Shown: positions 1 through 5,279 of the stretch, piece after piece
How positions within the stretch are numbered: position 1 is the stretch's first letter
How the letters are laid out: every line of letters starts with the position of its first letter
NCBI GenBank assembly: GCA_024277475.1
Contig: JAJRVC010000341.1
Coordinates: forward strand, 1-5,772
DNA length: 5,772 nt
From: Deltaproteobacteria bacterium
GTDB taxonomy: Bacteria; Desulfobacterota; Desulfobacteria; Desulfobacterales; JAFDCJ01
Direction of reading: 5' to 3'
Translations under genes and position numbers: made by a program
Notes under the pieces: generated by a model
Databases searched by the model: none
What the model saw: only the letters and a program-made list of their open reading frames with translations
Told to the model about the DNA's origin: nothing

Positions 1-364
1 AAAAAACGATTCTCCGACTCGGGAAAGATATTGAAAAATCCTCCAGATATTTCAATGTGGGGAGTATCTGTTTGGCCTCCTCACGCGTCAGGTCAAAGGA
101 ACAAATTGTGTTATAATTTTTCATAAAAAGCACATGATCGCCATCAGGGGTAAACTTCGGAAACTGTCCGTGTGCCAAAAGGGTCTCTTTATCGTTTCCG
201 ATATCAATGAGCCAGATTTCATGGACTGTAATCTCTTCCTGGTAACCCTCATCATCCTCCGCCGGCTCTATGATCCCACAGGAAGAGATTAGCGTCAGGA
301 GTAAAGAGAGCAGGGAAAAAAGTAGGACATGAAATCTATTCGATTTATCCGATTTGACATGCAT
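1..364 (-). CDS. Putative lipoprotein, N-terminal part (3' end beyond window)
   Basis: This open frame runs off the left edge, so only the first 121 codons are visible. The N-terminus is a lipoprotein signal peptide: basic residues at 4, 7 and 10, a Leu-rich core at about 13-25, then the lipobox ISSC with Cys29 as the likely lipidated residue. An acidic linker follows (EPAEDDEGYQEE). The mature part has WLIDIGND and FPKFTPDGDHVLFMKN, a strand pattern like the WD40/TolB-type beta-propeller blade (the 'fSPDG..ivf' motif). The protein is therefore probably membrane-anchored and extracytoplasmic, with a propeller fold and unknown ligand. I chose the ATG at 362-364 because it precedes the signal peptide. 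A purine-rich AAGGGA lies about 10 bases upstream, which is a loose ribosome-binding site. The gene lies 45 bp beyond the small open remnant at 410-562 and may share its transcript. The signal peptide call is firm; the propeller is tentative. Confidence 0.75.
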   Translation of the reverse strand, partial: MHVKSDKSNRFHVLLFSLLSLLLTLISSCGIIEPAEDDEGYQEEITVHEIWLIDIGNDKETLLAHGQFPKFTPDGDHVLFMKNYNTICSFDLTREEAKQILPTLKYLEDFSISFPSRRIVF

Positions 365-409
365 AATTATCGCATCCCTTAAGCCTGGATAAAATTATTC
401 TGCCATTAA

Positions 410-562
410 TCATTCTGACTTTTTCGGAAAATAAACATCAACGGCCGGATGTACCATGGTGTACAAGCGATATTGTTTCCCATCATAAACCACGATGCCG
501 CTGTTCTTATTACCCGAAACGATTTTTAGCCTCTTATTGATAAACAAATGGATCGCTAATGT
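410..562 (-). pseudogene. Open remnant after RT stop, possible C-terminus of a lost gene
   Basis: Directly after the RT stop, the same frame stays open for 50 codons before a TGA at 410-412. The translation includes IVVYDGKQYRLYTM and ends VDVYFPKKSE, which reads like ordinary beta-rich protein sequence. There is no ATG with a ribosome-binding site. The only usable early start is a TTG at 545-547 with no Shine-Dalgarno sequence. It could be the tail of a gene truncated when the DGR arrived, a C-terminal extension cut off from the RT by a stop, or a small ORF. DGR RTs normally end at the GLRKS-like motif already present, so an RT extension is the least likely. I do not recognise a family. Confidence 0.35.
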
Positions 563-1588
563 TTAATTGAATAGTATTGATTTTCGTAATCCAATAGTGT
601 TGCCAAAACGAACGTGGTTCACCCATCCTTGAACACTTTCTGTGACTTTTTGAGGAGAGATTTTTCCTTCCCTTTGAGCAGAGATCAGTTTTCTCAATTT
701 GCGCTGAAAATGAACGCCCTTTCGTCTTTTTAAGCGTCTACGTTGCGGATAAACGACAAACCCAAGGAAAGGCATACCTTCGTTAACGGGACGTGGATGA
801 GCACCTACATGCAACGTTACTCGATATCTTGATAACCATTGAATTACATGATAAGCCCAGTTCCACAATTGCACTTTTTCATCTGCAAACAATAGGAAAT
901 CATCAACATATCTCAAATATCCCTTGCAGCGCAATTGTCGCTTCACAAAATGATCGAACGGATCCAGGTAGACATTGGCCCAAAATTGACTTGTCAAGTT
1001 CCCAATAGGCAGACCACGAGGACGATTGACAGCGAACAAATCATCACCAGGGAAATAGACCATATCGTATGCTTCACGCAATACCTCTTTACCACTCGCC
1101 ATAATTTGATCAATTAACCACAACACATCTGGATCAGCTATTTGCCGTGCAATAATCTTGCGTAAAATAGCGTGATCGATGCTGGGGAAAAATTGGCGGA
1201 TGTCACATTGCAAAACATACTTGAACTTTCGGGCAAATTGCTGGCAGCGATCCAATGCACGATGCGTGCCTTTGCCGATGCGATTGGCATAGGAATCAAA
1301 AATGAAACGACGTTCAAAAACCGGTTCGATGAGATTGCAGAGGGCATGATGCACGACACGGTCGCGAAAAGGTGCTGCGCTGATCAAACGCTTTTTGGGG
1401 TCATGGGTGTAAAAGCTGTCATAGGACCCAGGGCTGTATGTCTTACTTCGTAGTTCTTCCTGCAACTCGATCAGATTTTCTTCCAACCAATATTCAAAAG
1501 CCGCCACGTTAGGCTTCCCACGCTTGCCCCTGGCCGCTTTTCGAAAAGCCAGCAAGAGATTGTCCCAACTCGTCAATTCATCGTACAT
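563..1588 (-). CDS. DGR reverse transcriptase
   Basis: This RNA-directed DNA polymerase copies the TR transcript into adenine-mutagenised cDNA. From the chosen start it is 341 residues, normal for DGR RTs. Visible motifs are RDRVVHHAL (about 75-83), the motif A block CDIRQFFPSID with its catalytic Asp at 129, the DGR-diagnostic GLPIGNLTSQ (192-201), the catalytic YVDD (227-230), FLGFVV (about 274-279), and the C-terminal GWVNHVRFGNTIGLRKS (about 321-337). There is no maturase or endonuclease domain, which separates it from group II intron RTs. I chose the ATG at 1586-1588 (MYDELTSW) because AGGA sits 6 bases upstream and DGR RTs begin at this point. An in-frame ATG at 1624 would add 12 residues but lacks a Shine-Dalgarno sequence. 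The gene lies downstream of the TR and is probably co-transcribed with it. All catalytic residues are present, so it looks intact. Confidence 0.96.
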   Translation of the reverse strand: MYDELTSWDNLLLAFRKAARGKRGKPNVAAFEYWLEENLIELQEELRSKTYSPGSYDSFYTHDPKKRLISAAPFRDRVVHHALCNLIEPVFERRFIFDSYANRIGKGTHRALDRCQQFARKFKYVLQCDIRQFFPSIDHAILRKIIARQIADPDVLWLIDQIMASGKEVLREAYDMVYFPGDDLFAVNRPRGLPIGNLTSQFWANVYLDPFDHFVKRQLRCKGYLRYVDDFLLFADEKVQLWNWAYHVIQWLSRYRVTLHVGAHPRPVNEGMPFLGFVVYPQRRRLKRRKGVHFQRKLRKLISAQREGKISPQKVTESVQGWVNHVRFGNTIGLRKSILFN

Positions 1589-1594
1589 TGAAAA

Positions 1595-1598
1595 TCCT
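1595..1598 (-). promoter_or_regulatory. RBS that decides the RT start
   Basis: AGGA on the minus strand lies 6 bases before the ATG at 1588. The alternative in-frame ATG at 1624 has no comparable site, which favours the shorter 341-residue RT. Confidence 0.6.
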
Positions 1599-1662
1599 AA
1601 AAAGATGCCCCGCTCCAATCCCATATTTCGGAACAGGGAGCGGGACGGTTGTTATTCGCCCG

Positions 1663-1680
1663 GCACTGCTCGCGCAGCAC
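1663..1680 (-). other. RNA hairpin with GCGA tetraloop in TR-RT spacer
   Basis: On the minus strand GTGCTGC and GCAGTGC form a 7-bp stem (5 Watson-Crick and 2 G-U pairs) closed by GCGA, a stable GNRA-type tetraloop. It lies 89 bases downstream of the TR, in the part of the template RNA expected to bind RT and Avd. The G-U pairs favour folding as RNA of this strand. It has no T tract, so it is not a terminator. Confidence 0.5.
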
Positions 1681-1768
1681 GCGGCCAGGACTTGGCTCTG
1701 CCATTTTTCACCTCGGCCTGGAATTTTACCAGCAAAACGCCAGGCATTTCCGGCAAACAGAAAAATAT

Positions 1769-1885
1769 GCGCAACACCACGCGAAAGCCGTTGTTCCTGT
1801 TCCTGTTATTCGGGTTGTTCCTGTTACGAACTGCGCAACGAACGTTCCTGTGATTATTGTTGAACGAACCGCCGCGCAACACGCG
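1769..1885 (-). repeat. DGR template repeat (TR)
   Basis: This 117-bp repeat matches the VR at 2331-2447 without gaps at a constant 562-bp offset, 104 of 117 positions identical. On the coding strand it has 30 adenines, concentrated in AAC, AAT and AGG codons. In the VR frame it would encode 39 codons running from [14 protein letters not shown] to GFRVVLR, with an Asn/Arg-rich core. That design places mutable adenines at surface codons while leaving the fold-defining codons (RGGSF, CAVR, GFRVVLR) nearly adenine-free. Twelve of the 30 adenines are substituted in the VR. It begins 25 bp after the ancestral avd stop. Short open frames through the TR are a by-product of its coding-like composition. 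Confidence 0.97.
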
Positions 1886-1910
1886 GTATGCTCGAACCAG
1901 CCCTTTTCAA

Positions 1911-1991
1911 TCACTCAACGGTTTTCATCCATCCCCCCAAAAGTCTGCCAATTTCCACAACCATGGCGGATACATGCTTGTACTGTCCATC
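1911..1991 (-). pseudogene. avd: Orphaned C-terminal codons of avd beyond the TAA
   Basis: Reading past the TAA at 1992-1994 in the same frame gives 26 more codons (DGQYKHVSAM, then VVEIGRLLGGWMKTVE) and then a TGA at 1911-1913. The pattern GQY.H followed by EIGRLLGGW is the usual Avd C-terminal helix. The frame is undamaged, and a Ser codon (TCA) in place of TAA would restore a 114-residue protein of normal Avd length. The simplest explanation is a recent single-base nonsense change. A sequencing error or a recoded stop are alternatives. Confidence 0.8.
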
Positions 1992-2255
1992 TTAAAGCCA
2001 TTGCCAGCGCTGCGCCAATCTCAAATAGAGCCGCACTTTTGCCAGCGATTCATCCGCAACCCTCAGTCGTTCCTTTCTCGCCTGGCCACGACGGATATTC
2101 GCCGCCTCAAGCTGCTCTCGTAGCTCAAAAGCCGCATCCAATAAACGTTTGGTGAACGTGAGCCGATGGGCACGCGGAAAGTTGTTACTCACAGGTAACA
2201 ACCAGCTCAAGAAATCAAATGTGCGCGTAAATATTGGCATGTCTTTAGGGGCCAT
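1992..2255 (-). CDS. avd: Avd-like DGR accessory protein, truncated by in-frame TAA
   Basis: Avd is a small basic four-helix-bundle protein that forms a pentamer, binds the RT and the template RNA, and is needed for mutagenic cDNA synthesis. Landmarks seen here (numbering from the chosen start) are MPIFTRTFDFLSWLLP (6-21), FPRAHRLTF (26-34), a long helix LLDAAFELREQLEAANIRR (38-56) and the basic helix VRLYLRLAQRW (74-84). Translation stops after 87 residues, against roughly 110-125 in the family, so the fourth helix is missing although its codons survive downstream. I chose the ATG at 2253-2255 because GGAG lies 6 bases upstream. The ATG at 2267 would add MEKR but that Shine-Dalgarno sequence lies inside its codons. 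The gene follows the target with no terminator between. Whether the short product can function is uncertain. Confidence 0.88.
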   Translation of the reverse strand: MAPKDMPIFTRTFDFLSWLLPVSNNFPRAHRLTFTKRLLDAAFELREQLEAANIRRGQARKERLRVADESLAKVRLYLRLAQRWQWL

Positions 2256-2261
2256 TCTTTT

Positions 2262-2265
2262 CTCC
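2262..2265 (-). promoter_or_regulatory. RBS that decides the avd start
   Basis: GGAG on the minus strand lies 6 bases before the ATG at 2255. It overlaps the first codons of the longer reading from 2267, so the shorter start is preferred. Confidence 0.6.
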
Positions 2266-2288
2266 ATTTTGATAAATTTTTCGCCGGT

Positions 2289-2324
2289 CCAGAGAACCAG
2301 AGACCAGAGCTTCAGAGTTCAGAG
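2289..2324. repeat. Five near-tandem YCAGAG units downstream of the VR
   Basis: On the plus strand the hexamer YCAGAG occurs five times with 0-2 base spacers, at 2289, 2297, 2304, 2312 and 2319. The last unit contains the stop codon of the target gene. It starts 7 bp past the VR on the coding-strand 3' side, the place where many DGRs carry a short hairpin. I see no strong hairpin here, only this direct-repeat run. Confidence 0.5.
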
Positions 2325-5168
2325 GCGGGGGCGCAACACCACGCGAAACCCGAGGTTCCTGTTCCCGCTACCCGGGGAGTTCCAGTGACGAACCGCGCAA
2401 CGAACGTTCCTGTGACTATTGTTGAACGAACCGCCGCGCAACACGCGCAGGACTTTGTCCGGCGCCCGCAAATTTTCCCGTCCATTCTCAGGGTTATAAG
2501 GGTAACCATATTTTGGTTTTTCCCAACTCTCGCCCCACAGGCTGCGGGTCCACTCCCAAACATTACCGGCCATGTCCTGGCAGCCGTACGGACTCTCCCC
2601 GGCCGGGAAACAGCCCACCGGACTGGTGTCGCCGATGCCGGTATCGTCATAATTAGCTCGGTTGGGATCCGGGTCATCGCCCCAGGGATAAATCCGGCCA
2701 TCCGCACCGCGAGCGGCCTTTTCCCACTCGGCCTCGCTCGGCAGAGTCAGATGCCAACCTTCTTTCTGCAGCAACCGCGCCAACACCGGCGGCAGATCGT
2801 CCCGCTGCGATAATTTCTCCGTCAGCCAGTCGCAATATTTTAGCGCTTCATGCAAGGCAACCCAAGCCACCGGGTGATTGAAAATGCCACGCAAACTTTC
2901 GTGATCCAGTGGTTTGTAATCCGTGTCTTCCACAAAAGCGCGGAATTGCGCCACCGTCACCGGGTAACGGGAGATATAATATGTATCCAACCTGAGTTCA
3001 TGTTGAGGTAATTCACGATCCATAGCTTCGAGGTCTCGCTCTTTGTCGCTTCCCATCTTGAACAGCCCGCCCGGGATTTCGACAAAACCGAGCAGGTCAT
3101 CGTCGGGCAGGAACCACATATCTTCCCGGAAACGCGGGTCGCCCAGGCGGGCCAGGGTGTTGCCGGCGGTGACGCGTTCCGTCACAGGAAAATCACTATA
3201 CCCCATCAAGAAAACCAACCAATCCCTTACCCGATCGAGCATTCTCTCGTTGTTCCTGTTCAATCTGGTTAGATTAGCCGATTCCGCCAAGACTTGTCCG
3301 GCAAGCAGGGCGCCCCAGCATTCCGCCTCGCCCTTTTGGGTTTCGGTTACGTTTTCACCACACAAGCTTTCCGCAAGCGCCCATACGGCGAAATCGGTAC
3401 CGCCAGCACTTTTCCCCGCTCCAAGCAACACAACTTCCCTCCAGCGGTCCGGGTCGGTACGGCCAAGCTCCGCCAGCTTGTCAGGAAAGTTATCATCCGT
3501 GAGGTGGCAGGCGGCCAAATATTCCTGGAACGACCGATGAGGGAAGGTATAGGCCCCACTGCCACGAGGTAGCAGCAATCCCGCCCGGTCGCTCAAATAG
3601 CGTACCAGCAACTTTGGGTTGGCTTCCGGATTCCGTCGCAGGTGCATGAGGCCGCTGACCAGATCACCCTCCGGAACGTCAGCCGTACCCGTCAATCGGG
3701 CCTGCCTCTCATGCGCTTTAAAGGCCAATCTATTCAAAAGATGACGCACATCCTCTTTGTCAACTCGCAGCCACTCCGCCAGACTGGGCTGCTGAACGAT
3801 CACTTCCCCTTTGGCATTGCGCACAACCTTTGGCTTTTCCCACCAATCGAGTAACAGATTCGTTGCATCGGCATAGAGTTCAACCCGCCTCTCCGGCAGG
3901 CTTCCACCCCGCCAGGCATGGAGGCTGGCCATCAATGTAAGCAAAAGCGGCCGTTCGGCCAAAGACAGCAGCCTGTCGCTGGTGAATACGGCTCGTTCCA
4001 ACAGGGTCGCCCGTCCCTTGGCATCTTCCAAGTTCATCCCACGCCTTCCGGCAATGTGGTCGTACCAACCATGGATGAATCGCTTGATTTGCCCCTTTGT
4101 AAAAGGCGCCAGCCTGGTAACGGCAAATCCGGGCAGATGCCATTCCTTTCTTTCATAGGCATAAACACGGCTCGTCACCAATACGCGGCATTTGGCATAA
4201 GTGCCCACAAAGCTCTTTACGACTTGTTTTAATTGCTCACGTTGTTTTTCAGCTTCGGGCACCTCATCAAGGCCATCCAAGAGCACCAATCCGCCTCTCT
4301 CTAACAATTCTTTTCTCAGATGAGGTGCAAAATCTCCGATGCCGGACGCTTTCAACTCGTTTTCGATAAATTTCCATAGACACTCAGCCCCCGGAGGGTC
4401 ACCCGTGTCGGATAGACCACGAGCGGCAAAATCTCGTAGAATGACCCGTACCGGCATCAATGAGCCGTGCACCCACGGTTGGGGATGTTCATTCTCTTCA
4501 TCCTCCTCATCTTTGGGGAGAGGAGCCGTCAATAGGGAGAGGTTTACTTTCGGCTTATCGAGTGCCTCGCCAGCCAGACATAGCGTAACAAAATTGACAA
4601 AAGTACTCTTTCCACTGCCCGGGTCGCCCAGGAGAACCAGGTGCTTGTGTTTGTTGAGCTGCTCAATGGCGGAAAGACGCCGCGTTTTTTCTAATTTGGC
4701 ATCGCGGCGATGCTCATCCACATTCTCGGCCTGTTCCGTTAACATGGCCGTGTAAACGGCATCGAGATCGAGAAGGGCCTCGGATTCGCTACTGGCGGCC
4801 TTTGGGTCAATACCGGCTAAAGAAACGGTACGGCAAGTGTTGAATAGGCTCTCCAGGTAAGAGTTCCGAAGAATACCTGGCTCTGTCTTGGGCAATTTCT
4901 GCGGCGGATTTTCTATGGTCACGTTAACATCCACGGCCGGCTGTGGGGATTCATTATCTGACGTCTTCCGTGGGCTTTTGAGACCATAGAAAAAGGATAT
5001 GATCGAGAAAATGCCCGATAAAATCGTCATCAAATTGGCTGGCCCTTGCAAATCATCTTTGTTCACTTTCAATAATTCAAAGAACTGCGTGGGCCGCCAT
5101 ATCAAAATGGCAAATAAGATCAAAAAAACGATACCGACAGTGATGAGCAAAATTCTTCTCTTATACAT
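2319..5168 (-). CDS. DGR target: membrane NACHT NTPase with variable CLec/FGE domain
   Basis: This 949-residue protein has two predicted membrane helices (6-24 and 44-62). Basic residues at both outer ends suggest a short external loop and a cytoplasmic body. After a linker comes a pre-NACHT region (about 100-145, YLESLF, LAGIDP), then a NACHT NTPase: Walker A GDPGSGKST (181-189), Walker B LVLLDGLDE (294-302), sensor-like VLVTSR (329-334) and HRSFQEYLAA (544-553). A helical, partly HEAT-like stretch (about 560-685) leads to an FGE-sulfatase/CLec domain (about 694-946) with LPSEAEWEKAARG, GNVWEWT, RGGSF and GFRVVLR. The VR is residues 908-946, three codons before the stop. Asn917 appears to occupy the place of the first catalytic Cys of true FGE, so binding rather than catalysis is expected. 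Known NACHT-CLec DGR targets are thought to be immune or conflict sensors; that role is inferred here. The start has GGGGA 6 bases upstream. Confidence 0.95.
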   Translation of the reverse strand: MYKRRILLITVGIVFLILFAILIWRPTQFFELLKVNKDDLQGPANLMTILSGIFSIISFFYGLKSPRKTSDNESPQPAVDVNVTIENPPQKLPKTEPGILRNSYLESLFNTCRTVSLAGIDPKAASSESEALLDLDAVYTAMLTEQAENVDEHRRDAKLEKTRRLSAIEQLNKHKHLVLLGDPGSGKSTFVNFVTLCLAGEALDKPKVNLSLLTAPLPKDEEDEENEHPQPWVHGSLMPVRVILRDFAARGLSDTGDPPGAECLWKFIENELKASGIGDFAPHLRKELLERGGLVLLDGLDEVPEAEKQREQLKQVVKSFVGTYAKCRVLVTSRVYAYERKEWHLPGFAVTRLAPFTKGQIKRFIHGWYDHIAGRRGMNLEDAKGRATLLERAVFTSDRLLSLAERPLLLTLMASLHAWRGGSLPERRVELYADATNLLLDWWEKPKVVRNAKGEVIVQQPSLAEWLRVDKEDVRHLLNRLAFKAHERQARLTGTADVPEGDLVSGLMHLRRNPEANPKLLVRYLSDRAGLLLPRGSGAYTFPHRSFQEYLAACHLTDDNFPDKLAELGRTDPDRWREVVLLGAGKSAGGTDFAVWALAESLCGENVTETQKGEAECWGALLAGQVLAESANLTRLNRNNERMLDRVRDWLVFLMGYSDFPVTERVTAGNTLARLGDPRFREDMWFLPDDDLLGFVEIPGGLFKMGSDKERDLEAMDRELPQHELRLDTYYISRYPVTVAQFRAFVEDTDYKPLDHESLRGIFNHPVAWVALHEALKYCDWLTEKLSQRDDLPPVLARLLQKEGWHLTLPSEAEWEKAARGADGRIYPWGDDPDPNRANYDDTGIGDTSPVGCFPAGESPYGCQDMAGNVWEWTRSLWGESWEKPKYGYPYNPENGRENLRAPDKVLRVLRGGSFNNSHRNVRCAVRHWNSPGSGNRNLGFRVVLRPRL
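2331..2352 (-). other. Probable initiation-of-mutagenic-homing (IMH) end of VR
   Basis: The coding-strand 3' end of the VR is GC-rich and contains no adenine in the last 18 bp (TTTCGCGTGGTGTTGCGC), identical to the TR. The only non-adenine VR/TR mismatch (2349, G in VR and C in TR on the coding strand) sits just inside it. In known DGRs the IMH occupies this place and differs slightly between VR and TR, which fixes the direction of transfer. Position and composition support the call; function is inferred. Confidence 0.6.
2331..2447 (-). repeat. DGR variable repeat (VR), codons 908-946 of the target
   Basis: This is the recipient copy of the TR, in phase with the target reading frame (39 whole codons). 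Differences from the TR fall at 2353, 2354, 2366, 2368, 2371, 2372, 2377, 2378, 2384, 2387, 2394 and 2416, all template adenines on the coding strand, plus a silent C-to-G at 2349. Amino-acid changes relative to the template are N918S, N928H, R929W, N931S, N933G, N934S, R935G and N939L; Ala925 is changed silently. The replaced adenines became G, C or T, as expected of an error-prone RT at adenines rather than deamination. Confidence 0.97.
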
Positions 5169-5174
5169 TTTGCG

Positions 5175-5179
5175 TCCCC
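5175..5179 (-). promoter_or_regulatory. RBS of the target gene
   Basis: GGGGA on the minus strand, 6 bases before the ATG at 5166-5168. It supports the chosen start and so the inclusion of the first membrane helix. Confidence 0.6.
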
Positions 5180-5206
5180 AAAATAATTTTCTTTGATTTT
5201 AAAAAT

Positions 5207-5235
5207 AGTATAGCCAAAATTTGGCAAAATGTCAA
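5207..5235 (-). promoter_or_regulatory. Sigma70-type promoter of the DGR target gene
   Basis: On the minus strand TTGACA (5230-5235, perfect -35) is separated by exactly 17 bp from TATACT (5207-5212, one mismatch to TATAAT). Initiation would be expected near 5200, giving a leader of about 30 bases before the ATG at 5168. With no terminator seen between the genes, this promoter could serve target, avd, TR and RT together. Confidence 0.75.
5213..5225. promoter_or_regulatory. 13-bp palindrome filling the promoter spacer, candidate operator
   Basis: GCCAAA-A-TTTGGC is a perfect 6-bp inverted repeat around one central base. It starts directly at the -10 hexamer and takes up 13 of the 17 spacer bases. 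A dimeric repressor bound here would block RNA polymerase. No regulator gene is visible in the window, so the role is inferred from position only. Confidence 0.4.
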
Positions 5236-5258
5236 CATGTGCTGAAAAGCTATGTTGA
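5232..5258. repeat. Inverted repeat overlapping the -35 box
   Basis: TCAACAT (5232-5238) and ATGTTGA (5252-5258) are perfect 7-bp complements. Inside them GCT/AGC closes a GAAA loop. The left arm covers most of the -35 hexamer. It could be a second regulator site or the tip of a longer degenerate palindrome. There is no T tract to make it a terminator. Confidence 0.4.
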
Positions 5259-5279
5259 GGCAGAAGCTCACGGTGCCTC

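Larger units (their letters stand above)
1589..1910 (-). ncRNA. Probable DGR template RNA region (TR plus flanks)
   Basis: This is the non-coding interval between the ancestral end of avd and the RT start. It contains the 117-bp TR and 180 bp downstream of it. In the Bordetella phage DGR, an RNA spanning avd's end, the TR and the TR-RT spacer is the functional template, and the spacer binds RT and Avd. By analogy this interval should be the core of the template RNA here. No promoter dedicated to it is obvious, so it may be processed from a target-avd-RT transcript. The ends given are the gene boundaries, not observed RNA ends. Confidence 0.55.
563..5168 (-). mobile_element. Diversity-generating retroelement: target, avd, TR, RT
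   Basis: All four DGR parts lie on one strand in the order target gene with VR, avd, TR, RT. Gaps are short: 63 bp from target stop to the chosen avd start, 25 bp from the ancestral avd stop to the TR, and 180 bp from the TR to the RT start. The layout matches known cassettes. The RT has the DGR-specific motif set, and the VR differs from the TR almost only at template adenines. There is no integrase, transposase, phage structural gene or terminal repeat in view, so this looks like a resident chromosomal or island-borne cassette rather than a visible phage. One component, avd, is interrupted by a stop codon. Confidence 0.95.

Noticed and set aside
563..1588. Group II intron or retron reverse transcriptase
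   Set aside because: There is no maturase/HNH domain or intron RNA structure and no msr-msd layout. The GLPIGNLTSQ motif with a TR/VR pair identifies a DGR.
1652..1882. 76-codon minus-strand frame through the TR (LRGGSFNNN to the TR-RT spacer) as a gene
   Set aside because: It is the TR itself read in the VR frame; its resemblance to the target C-terminus comes from the TR-VR relation and there is no plausible start signal.
1649..2155. 168-codon plus-strand open frame across the TR and avd
   Set aside because: It is antisense to avd and the TR, has no ribosome-binding site and no family resemblance; the minus-strand genes explain its openness.
2319..3090. Active formylglycine-generating enzyme
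   Set aside because: The catalytic cysteines appear absent, the domain is fused to NACHT and its end is the VR, so it is a binding fold.
4339..4755. 138-codon plus-strand open frame opposite the NACHT domain
   Set aside because: It is a shadow of the target gene, Ser/Arg-rich low-quality translation with no independent signal.
5232..5258. Rho-independent terminator of the upstream gene
   Set aside because: The stem is AT-rich with internal mismatches, lacks a following T tract on either strand and overlaps the -35 box.
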